This document shows, piece by piece, positions 43,724-52,328 of a DNA stretch of 64,000 bases. A program made the position numbers and the translations under genes. How positions within the stretch are numbered: position 1 is the first letter of the stretch; each line of letters starts with the position of its first letter. The DNA comes from Companilactobacillus huachuanensis (GTDB lineage Bacteria; Bacillota; Bacilli; Lactobacillales; Lactobacillaceae): assembly GCF_005404815.1 (NCBI RefSeq), contig NZ_BJDF01000001.1:50528-114527 (forward strand). Reading direction: 5' to 3'. A model generated the notes under the pieces. It was not told the DNA's origin. It saw only the letters and a program-made list of their open reading frames with translations, and searched no databases.

Positions 43724-43783
43724 AGAGTTAGTCCGGCTTCATGCATTGGACATTAGTTCAGTGCATGAAGCTGGGCTAACTCT
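43724..43783 (-). terminator. Long hairpin between lacB and lacC, possible attenuator
   Basis: A 22-bp stem (43724-43745 with 43762-43783; AGAGTTAG and GCTTCATGCA parts) is followed on the minus strand by GAGAGG and T6. It could end part of the lacRAB transcript before lacCD. No alternative structure was found. Confidence 0.55.
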
Positions 43784-43899
43784 ATTTATTTCATATAGCC
43801 CTTGATGAGTTACACAATGGCAGCTCACGTTTTTGATTTTTAATTGGATATGGGTTGGAGATAGATAGAGGGTGTTTATATTTGAGGTTTTAAGCCCTT

Positions 43900-44048
43900 T
43901 ATATAGGCAGTGGCTCTAAAACGAGTTCCGATAGGGCAACTCCTTCCGCTTTTCATAGATATGTCAATCACACGCAAAACCGGCGTGTAATTAACATATC
44001 TACGAAAATGCTCGGGAGCTGGGCGCCCTGTCTCCACTCTCTCTAATC
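43900..44048 (-). repeat. Second structured repeat family, copy 1 (after lacB)
   Basis: About 148 bp, shared with 52180-52328. The conserved ends are GCAGTGGCTCTAAAACGAGT and CTGTCTCCACTCTCTAATC. The inner stem, TAGATATGT..ACACGC with GCGTGT..ACATATCTA, differs in sequence from the other copy but pairs equally well. It begins at the lacB stop codon. Confidence 0.65.
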
Positions 44049-44049
44049 T

Positions 44050-44565
44050 TTAATCGTGATAAAATCCTTCGTCCCATAGCTTCATTTCGTGATCGTAGAA
44101 GTGTGGATTGTCGTGTTGGTCTGGATTGTCTTTTGCTTCAACGGCATCAATCTTCTTAACTAGATCATCATCTTCACCTAAATAGTCAGCAGCAAGGAAT
44201 GTCTTTACGATTTCTTCACATAGATGTTCACCGACAACGGCACCACCGAAACTGATAACATTGGCATTTAAGTGTTCTTTGGCATATTTTGCTGTTGTTG
44301 TGTCAGCAACTAATGCGGCACGAACGCCTTGGTTCTTGTCAGCGGCTGTTGAAATACCAACACCGGTACCACAAAGTACAACACCATAATCAGCTTTGCC
44401 ATCACGAACAAGGTTGGCTACACGTAATCCATAGATAGGGTAGTGTGTTCTTGAATGGTCATATGTACCAACATCAATAACCTTGTGGCCCATAGCTTTT
44501 AACATTTCTGAAATCTTAATTTTAGTATCTGTAACAATATGGTCGTTTCCTAATGCAATAATCAT
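44050..44565 (-). CDS. lacB: Galactose-6-phosphate isomerase subunit LacB
   Basis: 171 residues, RpiB/LacAB family. The sugar-phosphate loop is [22 protein letters not shown], with the catalytic Cys in the position used by RpiB, and [10 protein letters not shown] near the start. With LacA it converts galactose-6-phosphate to tagatose-6-phosphate. AGGAGG precedes the ATG and 17 bp separate it from lacA. The downstream end carries a structured repeat. Confidence 0.94.
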   Translation of the reverse strand: MIIALGNDHIVTDTKIKISEMLKAMGHKVIDVGTYDHSRTHYPIYGLRVANLVRDGKADYGVVLCGTGVGISTAADKNQGVRAALVADTTTAKYAKEHLNANVISFGGAVVGEHLCEEIVKTFLAADYLGEDDDLVKKIDAVEAKDNPDQHDNPHFYDHEMKLWDEGFYHD

Positions 44566-44582
44566 AAATTGATTTCCTCCTA

Positions 44583-45017
44583 TTAATATAGTTTTTCTAG
44601 CATGTCCAAACGGATTTGGTGACGTCCACCAGCATATTCAACGCCTAAGTATTCATCAACGATTGATTCAGCACGTTTCTTACCAACGATTCCTGCACCA
44701 ATAGCGATTGCTTTAGCACCGTTATGTTGTGTTGTCATGTGAGCTGTGTTTTCTTCAGTAACGTTAGCTGTTACCATACCGTGAATCTTGTTACTTGCCA
44801 TGGCTGAACCTGTACCGTATTCATCAAACATAATTCCACGGTCTGTTTTACCATCAAGTACGGCGTGTGAAACGGCAACTGATGAATCAACGAAGTCAGC
44901 AGCTGGTTCTTCTGAAAGGTCTACAATTTCGTAGCCTTTACCTTCATTTTCAAGATAACTCTTGATGTAATTTTTTAATTCGAATCCTGCTTTATCTGAA
45001 GCTAATGCGATTTTCAT
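44583..45017 (-). CDS. lacA: Galactose-6-phosphate isomerase subunit LacA
   Basis: 144 residues, close to the usual 141-142. RpiB-like fold: [18 protein letters not shown] at the start and [19 protein letters not shown] in place of the Cys-bearing loop of LacB, as is normal for the A subunit. It acts as a heteromer with LacB. GGAGGG precedes the ATG. It lies 17 bp after lacR. Confidence 0.93.
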   Translation of the reverse strand: MKIALASDKAGFELKNYIKSYLENEGKGYEIVDLSEEPAADFVDSSVAVSHAVLDGKTDRGIMFDEYGTGSAMASNKIHGMVTANVTEENTAHMTTQHNGAKAIAIGAGIVGKKRAESIVDEYLGVEYAGGRHQIRLDMLEKLY

Positions 45018-45034
45018 AAAATGAATCCCTCCAA

Positions 45035-45799
45035 TTATTTGGTAATTAATCTTACATATTGTTGATAATAATCGATAGTCTCTTTTGAAGTGCTCTTGTT
45101 AGTAACCAAGTAATCTACATCGTCCAAACTATAGAAGGTATAGAAATCATTACGATTTAACTTATATCTATCAGCAACGATGTATTTCACTTGTGAGTTA
45201 TTTAAAGCGACGCTCTGAATTCGACCCTCTTCGGTATTGGCAGTCATAATTTGCGAATTTTGAATACCATTGACACCGACGAATGCTTTGTCGAATTTCA
45301 ATCCACTCACAGCGTTGCTTGCCAAAGCACCAATTAATGTTCCTGAACGGCTACGATAAATGCCACCTGCTAAAATTAATTCACAATTAAGATCTGAATT
45401 TTTAAAGCTTTCAAAGACAGGAATACTAATTGTTACGACTCTCAAAGAATTAATATCTTTAGTAATGTTTTGAGCAATCAATTCAAGTGTTGTTCCTGGA
45501 CCGATAAAGACAGTATCGAAATTTTCGATTTGATCAGCTGCAAGTTTAGCTAGTTCTTGTTTTTCTTTGATATGAACTTGGCGTTTTTCAACATGAGAAG
45601 CTTCTTCTAATGGAGAAACACTAATTTTTTGTGCGCCACCGTGGATCCGAATCAACTTGCCAGACTCTGACAACTCTTCAAGATCACGGCGGATAGTCAT
45701 ATCGGAGCAACTCAATAATGTAGTTAAATCATTGACAGTTACAATATCATTTTTTTCTAATTCCGATAGTATCTTTAGAAAGCGTTCTTTCTTTAACAA
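45035..45799 (-). CDS. lacR: DeoR-family repressor of the tagatose pathway
   Basis: 254 residues from a TTG start at 45799, with AGAGGTGA upstream. The N-terminal DeoR helix-turn-helix is [24 protein letters not shown], followed by LIRIHGGAQ, and a sugar-phosphate sensing domain ([32 protein letters not shown]). Tagatose-6-phosphate is the inducer in studied LacR proteins. It is first in lacRABCD and divergent from the galactitol-type PTS; matching palindromes lie before both transcripts. Confidence 0.92.
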   Translation of the reverse strand: MLKKERFLKILSELEKNDIVTVNDLTTLLSCSDMTIRRDLEELSESGKLIRIHGGAQKISVSPLEEASHVEKRQVHIKEKQELAKLAADQIENFDTVFIGPGTTLELIAQNITKDINSLRVVTISIPVFESFKNSDLNCELILAGGIYRSRSGTLIGALASNAVSGLKFDKAFVGVNGIQNSQIMTANTEEGRIQSVALNNSQVKYIVADRYKLNRNDFYTFYSLDDVDYLVTNKSTSKETIDYYQQYVRLITK

Positions 45800-45815
45800 A
45801 AGATCACCTCTTTTT

Positions 45816-45838
45816 GTTTACTATTGTTCGTTACAAAC
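45816..45838 (-). promoter_or_regulatory. Candidate LacR operator, lac side
   Basis: Begins GTTTACTATTGTTC and ends ACAAAC; the first 14 bases are identical to the operator at 46016-46037. It lies 17 bp from the lacR start codon. Confidence 0.65.
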
Positions 45839-45899
45839 ATAATTTAGCATTGGAATGTTCACTTGTCAATCATTTTTGATAACTTAATGGTTATTTCTT

Positions 45900-45913
45900 T
45901 GTAAGCATTTACT
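45900..45913. promoter_or_regulatory. cre-like site
   Basis: TGTAAGCATTTACT resembles the catabolite-responsive element consensus. It lies midway in the divergent region between lacR and the PTS genes. Confidence 0.5.
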
Positions 45914-45995
45914 TCGTTAAGAGACTTGAAAAAACGTTGGTTCAGTACTATATATAGGAAAGACTATTTATGGTCTTATAAATTAATATTTTGTA

Positions 45996-46037
45996 TTGAC
46001 ATATTTTGTGCAAGCGTTTACTATTGTTCTTGTAAAC
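45996..46037 (+). promoter_or_regulatory. PTS operon promoter with cre and LacR operator
   Basis: TTGACA (45996-46001), 17 bases, TACTAT (46019-46024). GCAAGCGTTTAC (46010-46021), a cre-like site, overlaps the -10 region. The palindrome GTTTAC..GTAAAC (46016-46037) shares GTTTACTATTGTTC with the site before lacR, so both directions are probably LacR-controlled. Confidence 0.75.
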
Positions 46038-46069
46038 AAAAACAAACAAACAGGTAGGTGATGGTGTTA

Positions 46070-46582
46070 ATGGGCGAATTAGCTGCTGATCAACTATTTA
46101 GCGAAAACGAAGTTTATATTTCAAAGGCTTCAACACAAGAGGAAGTGTTTCGCGAAATAGCAGATTCTTTATTAAAGAAAGATCTTGTAACTGAAGACTT
46201 CATTAATAACTTATTAGAACGTGAACAAAACTATCCTACTGGAATTGATATGTCAGTTGTATCTCCCAAGATACCCAATATAGCTATTCCACACACGGAG
46301 AGCGAATTCGTCAAAGCACGAATGATTGTTCCTATTAAGTTAGATAAAGAAATTTCTTTCCGTAATATGATTGATCCATCGAAAGAATTTCCAGTGAAGT
46401 TTCTGTTCATGATTCTAAACAATGATCCAGAAGGCCAATCAAATATCTTGGCACAGATCATGGACTTTATGGCTCGTACTTCTGAAAACGAGCTTGTACC
46501 ATTCTTTAAGAGTGACGATCCTAAAGAAATCTATTCATTCTTGAATAGAAAATTCATTAAATATGCGAAGAGCAATGAATAA
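46070..46582 (+). CDS. gatA: PTS galactitol/galactose-family EIIA
   Basis: 170 residues, fructose/mannitol-type IIA domain. The phosphorylated His is in NIAIPHTESEFV (about residue 69). The ATG at 46070 is preferred because the AGGTAGG at 46052-46058 is spaced for it; GTG 46058 and ATG 46061 are too close. It donates phosphate to the IIB encoded 15 bp downstream. Its place beside lacRABCD points to a sugar entering as galactose-6-phosphate or tagatose-6-phosphate precursor. Confidence 0.85.
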   Translation: MGELAADQLFSENEVYISKASTQEEVFREIADSLLKKDLVTEDFINNLLEREQNYPTGIDMSVVSPKIPNIAIPHTESEFVKARMIVPIKLDKEISFRNMIDPSKEFPVKFLFMILNNDPEGQSNILAQIMDFMARTSENELVPFFKSDDPKEIYSFLNRKFIKYAKSNE

Positions 46583-46597
46583 AAGGAGAGTGTAATT

Positions 46598-46903
46598 ATG
46601 TTTAAGATTTTAGCTGCTTGTGGTGCTGGAGTTAACTCAAGTCACCAAATTAAGGATGCTTTGGAAACAGAAATGAGCAACCGTGGATATGAAGTTCAAG
46701 CCGACGCCGTTATGGTTAAGGATATTACTGAAGATATGATGAAGGACTACGATTTGTTCACACCAATCGCTGCTACAGATCTTGGATTCACACCAAGCTG
46801 TCCAGTTGTTGATGCTGGTCCTATCCTATATAGAATGCCTGCTATGGCCGCACCAGTTTATGACCAAGTAGAACAAGCTATTAAGGACAGTGGCAAGGTA
46901 TAA
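46598..46903 (+). CDS. gatB: PTS galactitol/galactose-family EIIB
   Basis: 101 residues. The P-loop-like phosphorylation site is LAACGAGVNSSHQI with the phospho-accepting Cys at residue 8. The size and fold are those of GatB. AAAGGAG precedes the ATG. It is encoded between IIA and IIC of the same transporter. Confidence 0.9.
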   Translation: MFKILAACGAGVNSSHQIKDALETEMSNRGYEVQADAVMVKDITEDMMKDYDLFTPIAATDLGFTPSCPVVDAGPILYRMPAMAAPVYDQVEQAIKDSGKV

Positions 46904-46929
46904 AAATGTTCATCTAGGGGGAAACGGAA

Positions 46930-48348
46930 ATGTCAGGAATTATTAGTTTTGCCAACGCGATATTCAAACCGTTAATTGATCTTGGTGCCGCACCAATGAT
47001 GTTAATTGTTTTGACTATTATCGCCTTGATTTTTAGAGTTAAATTCTCTAAAGCTTTGGAGGGTGGTATTAAATTAGCCATCGCTCTTACCGCCATTAGT
47101 GCCGTTATTGGATTGTTGACAACAGCCTTCCAAGACGCATTGAACGCGTTTGTTAAGTCAACTGGTATTCAATTATCAGTAACTGACTTAGGTTGGGCTC
47201 CACTTGCTACTATCACTTGGGGTTCACCTTATACATTGTTCTTCTTGCTTGTTATGGTTATCGTTAATATCGTTATGATCGTTATGAACAAGACAAACAC
47301 ACTTGATGTTGATATTTTTGATATTTGGCATCTAGCTTTCGTTGGTTTGCTAGCAATGTTCTTTGGTGCTAACTTACTAATCACAACATGTCTAGTTATT
47401 TTCATTGGTGTTTTGAAGATTATCAACTCAGATTTGATGAAACCTACTTTTAATGATCTATTACATGCACCAGCTTCAAACCCAATGACTACAACACATA
47501 TGAACTACATGATGAACCCAATTATCATGGTCTTTGATAAATTATTCGATGTTATCTTCCCATGGTTAGACAAATTTGACTTCGATGCTGCCGCATTGAA
47601 CAAGAAAATTGGATTCTGGGGAAGCAAGTTCGCTATTGGTATTTATTTAGGTATCTTTATTGGTTTACTTTCACACCAAGGTGTTAAAGAAATCTTCACA
47701 TTATCATTTACAGCTGCTTTCTGTTTGGAACTATTCTCATTGATCGGTTCATGGTTTATCGCTGCTGTTGAACCATTGTCACAAGGTATTACAGACTTCG
47801 CTAACAAGAAACTTAAAGGTCGTACAATGAACGTTGGACTTGACTGGCCATTTATCGCCGGACGTGCTGAAATCTGGGCTGCCGCTAACGTTTTGGCACC
47901 TATCATGCTTCTTGAAGCACTTGTATTACCTGGAAACAAGATCTTACCTTTAGGTGGTATCATCGCCATGGGTGTTACACCAGCATTGCTTGTTGTTACA
48001 CGTGGTAAGATTATCCGTATGATCGTTATTGGTGCTATTGAATTGCCTCTATTCCTATGGGCAGGTACATTATCAGCACCTATGGTTACAGCTACAGCTA
48101 AGAAGCTTGGCGCATTCCCTAAGGGTCTTGCATCAGGTACAATGATTTCCCACTCAACTATGGAAGGTCCTATTGAAAAATTCTTGGCTTACTTAGTAGG
48201 TAACGCATCAACTGGTCAAATCAAGTTTATTCTTTACGCTGCATTAGCACTTGTTGCATACCTATTGATCTTTATCTGGTACGCACAACAAATGAAGAAG
48301 AGAAACAAGATTTATGCTGACGAAGCTGCTGCTAAAGCTGCTAAATAG
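46930..48348 (+). CDS. gatC: PTS galactitol-family EIIC permease
   Basis: 472 residues, about ten to twelve hydrophobic segments, of the EIIC-Gat family (AEIWAAANVLAPIMLLEA, GIIAMGVTPALLVVTRGKI). In streptococci, relatives beside lacABCD import galactose as galactose-6-phosphate; elsewhere GatC takes galactitol. Which sugar applies here is open. GGGGG lies before the ATG. It is last in the operon, which ends with a strong terminator. Confidence 0.9.
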   Translation: MSGIISFANAIFKPLIDLGAAPMMLIVLTIIALIFRVKFSKALEGGIKLAIALTAISAVIGLLTTAFQDALNAFVKSTGIQLSVTDLGWAPLATITWGSPYTLFFLLVMVIVNIVMIVMNKTNTLDVDIFDIWHLAFVGLLAMFFGANLLITTCLVIFIGVLKIINSDLMKPTFNDLLHAPASNPMTTTHMNYMMNPIIMVFDKLFDVIFPWLDKFDFDAAALNKKIGFWGSKFAIGIYLGIFIGLLSHQGVKEIFTLSFTAAFCLELFSLIGSWFIAAVEPLSQGITDFANKKLKGRTMNVGLDWPFIAGRAEIWAAANVLAPIMLLEALVLPGNKILPLGGIIAMGVTPALLVVTRGKIIRMIVIGAIELPLFLWAGTLSAPMVTATAKKLGAFPKGLASGTMISHSTMEGPIEKFLAYLVGNASTGQIKFILYAALALVAYLLIFIWYAQQMKKRNKIYADEAAAKAAK

Positions 48349-48359
48349 TATATAAATTT

Positions 48360-48396
48360 AAAAACTCCTGAATAATTATATTCAGGAGTTTTTTTG
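48360..48396 (+). terminator. Terminator of the PTS operon
   Basis: AAACTCCTGAAT pairs with ATTCAGGAGTTT, followed by T7. The gap from 48397 to 48700 holds a 12-codon ORF at 48511-48549 with GGGGGAG before it, and a near-palindrome around 48590-48618. Neither can be assigned. Confidence 0.85.
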
Positions 48397-48700
48397 CGAT
48401 AATTCTGAAGTTTCAATGCTGGAAATTGAATTGGAGTCTGTTAATATCAGTCATGACAGTTTCAAACGATAAATCAACATTATTTCGACAAAATATGGGG
48501 GAGTATATTGATGAAAAGAAATGACATTTATGTCCAAGAATTGTTTTGACTCGTAATTAATATTTAGTTATAAATAGTCTCTAATTTAGTCATACTTAAA
48601 AAATATATTTTAGTATAGCAAACTTTAATGCAAAAAAAGGTGAAAGCTGACTGTTATCTTTGCTAGCTATTGTATAATAATACTGAGGAGATGACCGTGA

Positions 48701-50074
48701 ATGAGCAGAACACCATATACTTATCAGGATACTGATGCTTTTAAAAGTACGGAACAATTAATTATCAGAGGCCGTTTTTTTGCGACAACTGTTTCTGATA
48801 AATTTGATCAATATGAACCAGAAAAAAGAAATATCCATAAAATTCTGAATATCAAAAATAAACTGTTAGTTCCAGAACTTTTAGCGGTTAAACGTGAAAG
48901 AATGTCGAAGTCACTCTTTGCATTCTTCCGTGGAACTGTAGATGTGATGCACTATGACATGTCTCGTAACGAGAACAGTGGCATCAAGGTTTTAGTTGGT
49001 GGTGACGCCCATCTCGGTAATTTCGGGTTTTACGGTTCTTCAGAAGGACAATTGCTCTTTGATATGAACGACTTTGATGAAGCTCATTTAGGTCATTGGG
49101 AATATGATTTGAAACGCCTATTGGTCAGTGCTTTGATTGTGGCTCGAGCACATGGCTTCGTCGAAACTGACGTTCAGGAATTTTTGTTAACGGTGGTCGA
49201 TACTTATTTTGATACCCTCAAACATATGACAAAAATTTCTGAAATGAAACGATTTATTTTACCAAATACGCTCCAAAATATTACAGAGATATTTGGGATG
49301 TTAAAGGACAATGAAGAGTATTTCCAGGAATCATTTAATAATATGATTGCTAAAAGTATCAAAAAAGCTCAGAAGAGCAATTCACGACTGGTGATTGAAA
49401 AATATACTGAAGTCAGTGCCAGTGGTGAGCGTCGTTTTGTTGAAAATAAGCCAGTGACGCAACATATTAGTGAAAAAGATTATAAGAGTGTCGTTGATGG
49501 CTATAAGAAGTATAAGAAAAATCAACGTAGCGATGTCAGACTATTTTTGGAAGATTTCGATATTGTTGATGTAGTTCGTCATAGCGTAGGCGTAGGGAGT
49601 GTGGGAACTCTTTGTTATTTGATTTTGTTACAAGATTTGGATAGCAATTACCTAGTGCTTCAAGCTAAACAAGCATTACCAATTTATAATGACGACAAAC
49701 TTTACTCTGATGGTGCAATTAGTCAGGGTCAAAATATTGTTAACAGTCAATTGATTTTACAAAGTGCATCTGATCCATTTTTAGGGGCCTTCGATACTAA
49801 AAAATATAGTTTTTATATGCGTCAGTTCAAGGATATGAAATCATCCATCAATTTAGATAAATTGGATTTTGAATCGTTCGAGGATTATACAAAGGTTTGT
49901 GTCATTCTACTTGCCAGAGCGCACTCACATTCACCAAACTACCCATTGATTATTGGCTTCGGTGAAGAGTACGCAGACATTGCCAATTCGTTGATGAACT
50001 TTACTAATCAGTATGTCAAACAAGTTGAATACGATTACGAATCATTTAAAAAAGAACAGAGGGATGAAGGATAA
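48701..50074 (+). CDS. DUF2252 protein
   Basis: 457 residues. A DUF2252-type fold with distant kinase character is suggested by VGGDAHLGNFGFY and LLFDMNDFDEAHLGHWEYDLKRL (about 105-145) and the later RHSVGVGSVGT. These resemble the HxDxHxxN and DFD segments of phosphotransferases of the aminoglycoside/choline kinase type. Its biochemical role is unknown. GAGGAG precedes the ATG, and a TATAAT lies at 48673-48678. Polyphosphate kinase is encoded 27 bp downstream, so a polyphosphate-related job is possible. Confidence 0.8.
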   Translation: MSRTPYTYQDTDAFKSTEQLIIRGRFFATTVSDKFDQYEPEKRNIHKILNIKNKLLVPELLAVKRERMSKSLFAFFRGTVDVMHYDMSRNENSGIKVLVGGDAHLGNFGFYGSSEGQLLFDMNDFDEAHLGHWEYDLKRLLVSALIVARAHGFVETDVQEFLLTVVDTYFDTLKHMTKISEMKRFILPNTLQNITEIFGMLKDNEEYFQESFNNMIAKSIKKAQKSNSRLVIEKYTEVSASGERRFVENKPVTQHISEKDYKSVVDGYKKYKKNQRSDVRLFLEDFDIVDVVRHSVGVGSVGTLCYLILLQDLDSNYLVLQAKQALPIYNDDKLYSDGAISQGQNIVNSQLILQSASDPFLGAFDTKKYSFYMRQFKDMKSSINLDKLDFESFEDYTKVCVILLARAHSHSPNYPLIIGFGEEYADIANSLMNFTNQYVKQVEYDYESFKKEQRDEG

Positions 50075-50101
50075 ATATAGGAATGAAGGTTAATTAGCTA
50101 T

Positions 50102-52105
50102 ATGAAGGATAAATATTATAATAGGGATTTAAGTTGGATATTATTTGATAATCGTGTTATTGATCAAGCATATGATAAGAAAGTTCCATATTTGGAAAAA
50201 CTTAGATTTTTGGCCATTGCCTCAAACAACTTGGATGAGTTTTTCCGTGTGAGAATGCACAACATTCATACGATGGTTAAACAGGACCGATCAGAGAAAC
50301 GAACTGGATTTTCCGGTGAAGAGATTCTCAGTTTGGCCTATGAGTTTAATGCTCGTAATATCGAAAAGCAGTATACGGCCTACAATTCATTGATGAAAGA
50401 GGCTAAAGATACCGATCTTTTTAAATTAATGAAGTTTGCGGACCTAAATGATTCAGAGAAGAAACATGTCAAAAAGTTTTATAATAAGAAAATTGTGCCC
50501 AGATTAGATATGCAGCGCTTCATGAAGGGATTCAAGTACCGCCGTAATTTGAATTTGTTGATGGAAACGCCTAAATATATTTATACTTGTCCAATTCCAG
50601 AAGATCTTGGCCGTCTTGTTGAAACTGGAGTTGACGATCACTACATTTTAATAGAAGACGTGATTCGTCATTGTTCTTCTGAAATGATCAGAAAGTATAA
50701 GATTTCGAAATTCTATGTTTTCCGAGTTACGTATGATCAGAATAAGCCATATGACTTTTTGGACGAGAATCTGACAGATGAAGAATATCTGAATAAAATG
50801 ATTAATTATGTTGATACGCGTGACTTGAGAAAGATTACTAGGGTGGAATTTTCTTGTAATGGTGATAAAAAAGGTCGCGACTATTTTGCTAAATTACTCG
50901 ATATTAGTAAGAAGAGTGTTTACAAAATTCCTGGACCTGTCGATTTAAAGTTTTTGGGTAATATTTTTAAGCTTTATAAAGATCATCCAAGTTTAGTATT
51001 TCCACCGTTTGATGCTTTACAGTGGAATGATACTAATAATATGTTGCAATACTTAGATAAATCACCAATATTCGTGCAATATCCATATGATTCATTTAAT
51101 GTCTTTATTGATTATTTGGAAACAGCAGTAAACGACCCTAAGACGACTAAAATCTACATGACAATTTATCGGACTGAAAATAATTCTGATTTATTGAGGT
51201 TGCTTAAAGAGGCTGCTGTTAAGGGAATCGATGTCACAGCAGTAGTTGAATTGCGGGCTCGATTTGATGAAGTTCATAATATTGAAGTAGCTAAAACGTT
51301 GCAAGAATCTGGTGTAAAGGTTTTATTCGGAGATAAAATCAACAAAGTTCACTCGAAAATTTGCTTGATTTTACACGCTGATAATACAGGTTATGTGCAA
51401 ATTGGTACCGGAAATTACAATGCTATCACGGCTAACGTATTTTCAGATGTCAGTTATTTCACAAGCAATCAAGATTATATCGACGATGCTACTAAATTCT
51501 TCAATTATTTGGTCACTGGCCAGAAGGAACCTTACAAATATTTAACGGCTTCACCAAATGGAATCAACGATATGGTGATTGCCAATATTAAGCGTGCTAC
51601 TGAGGCCTATAAACGTGATGGCCAAGGCGAAGTCTTTATGAAAGTTAATGGTTTGACTGATGTTGATATTATCGATGCTATTTATGATGCCGCTAAAGAA
51701 GGTCTACCATTCAGACTAATAGTCAGAGGCCCTTGTTCGTTGAAACTGGGCGTTTGTGGTCCTAAAGAAGATATTCGAATTAAGAGTATTGTCGGTGAAC
51801 TATTGGAACACAGCCGAATTTTCAAGTTCCAATATGGTAGTGATCATACCGATGTTTGGATTTCATCAGCCGATATGATGACGAGAAATCTTGAACGTCG
51901 TGTGGAAATTGCAGTGCCTATCATTGAAGAAAAACCTAAACGTCAATTGTTGAAGATCATCAAGATGTTTTGGAAAGATACTGAAAACTCCTATCATCTT
52001 ACGGATGATGGAAACTATGTTAAACAAGATGTTCATCATGGAATTTCGGCTCAACAGACTTGGTTAGGTCGATTACAATATCGTAAATATATCCATACAA
52101 AATAA
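50102..52105 (+). CDS. ppk1: Polyphosphate kinase 1
   Basis: 667 residues (family about 690). The N-terminal domain starts YNRDLSWILFDNRVIDQA and FLAIASNNLDEFFRVRM. Two phospholipase-D-like domains follow. The autophosphorylated His lies in NKVHSKICLIL (about residue 416), and IGTGNYNAITA follows. The late SSADMMTRNLERRVEI motif contacts phosphate. It transfers the terminal phosphate of ATP to a growing polyphosphate chain. It is co-transcribed with the DUF2252 gene. No exopolyphosphatase gene is in the window. Confidence 0.93.
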   Translation: MKDKYYNRDLSWILFDNRVIDQAYDKKVPYLEKLRFLAIASNNLDEFFRVRMHNIHTMVKQDRSEKRTGFSGEEILSLAYEFNARNIEKQYTAYNSLMKEAKDTDLFKLMKFADLNDSEKKHVKKFYNKKIVPRLDMQRFMKGFKYRRNLNLLMETPKYIYTCPIPEDLGRLVETGVDDHYILIEDVIRHCSSEMIRKYKISKFYVFRVTYDQNKPYDFLDENLTDEEYLNKMINYVDTRDLRKITRVEFSCNGDKKGRDYFAKLLDISKKSVYKIPGPVDLKFLGNIFKLYKDHPSLVFPPFDALQWNDTNNMLQYLDKSPIFVQYPYDSFNVFIDYLETAVNDPKTTKIYMTIYRTENNSDLLRLLKEAAVKGIDVTAVVELRARFDEVHNIEVAKTLQESGVKVLFGDKINKVHSKICLILHADNTGYVQIGTGNYNAITANVFSDVSYFTSNQDYIDDATKFFNYLVTGQKEPYKYLTASPNGINDMVIANIKRATEAYKRDGQGEVFMKVNGLTDVDIIDAIYDAAKEGLPFRLIVRGPCSLKLGVCGPKEDIRIKSIVGELLEHSRIFKFQYGSDHTDVWISSADMMTRNLERRVEIAVPIIEEKPKRQLLKIIKMFWKDTENSYHLTDDGNYVKQDVHHGISAQQTWLGRLQYRKYIHTK

Positions 52106-52112
52106 AGTACGT

Positions 52113-52153
52113 AAAAAAATCCTTCAATTTTTTAAAATTGAAGGATTTTTTTA
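52113..52153 (+). terminator. Terminator of the ppk operon
   Basis: AAATCCTTCAATTTT and AAAATTGAAGGATTT form the stem, with T7. Confidence 0.85.
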
Positions 52154-52179
52154 GTGGATTGGAAATATTGTCTTTAGTA

Positions 52180-52328
52180 TTTATATGGGCAGTGGCTCTA
52201 AAACGAGTTCCGACAGGGCAACTCCTTCCGTTTTTCATAACTAAGTAAATCCCCCGCTAAGTTCGGCGTGCAATTCACTTAGTTACGAAAATACTCGGGA
52301 GCTAACCGCCGTGTCTCCACTCTCTAAT
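52180..52328 (-). repeat. Second structured repeat family, copy 2 (after the iminopeptidase gene)
   Basis: Shares the ends GCAGTGGCTCTAAAACGAGT and GTGTCTCCACTCTCTAATC with 43900-44048. The inner stem is TAACTAAGT..CCCGC with GGCGTG..ACTTAGTTA. As in copy 1, the outer end overlaps the stop codon of the minus-strand gene. Confidence 0.65.

Noticed and set aside
48511-48549. 12-codon ORF with GGGGGAG upstream
   Set aside because: Too short to support, no regulated gene directly after it, and no codon run suggesting a leader peptide.
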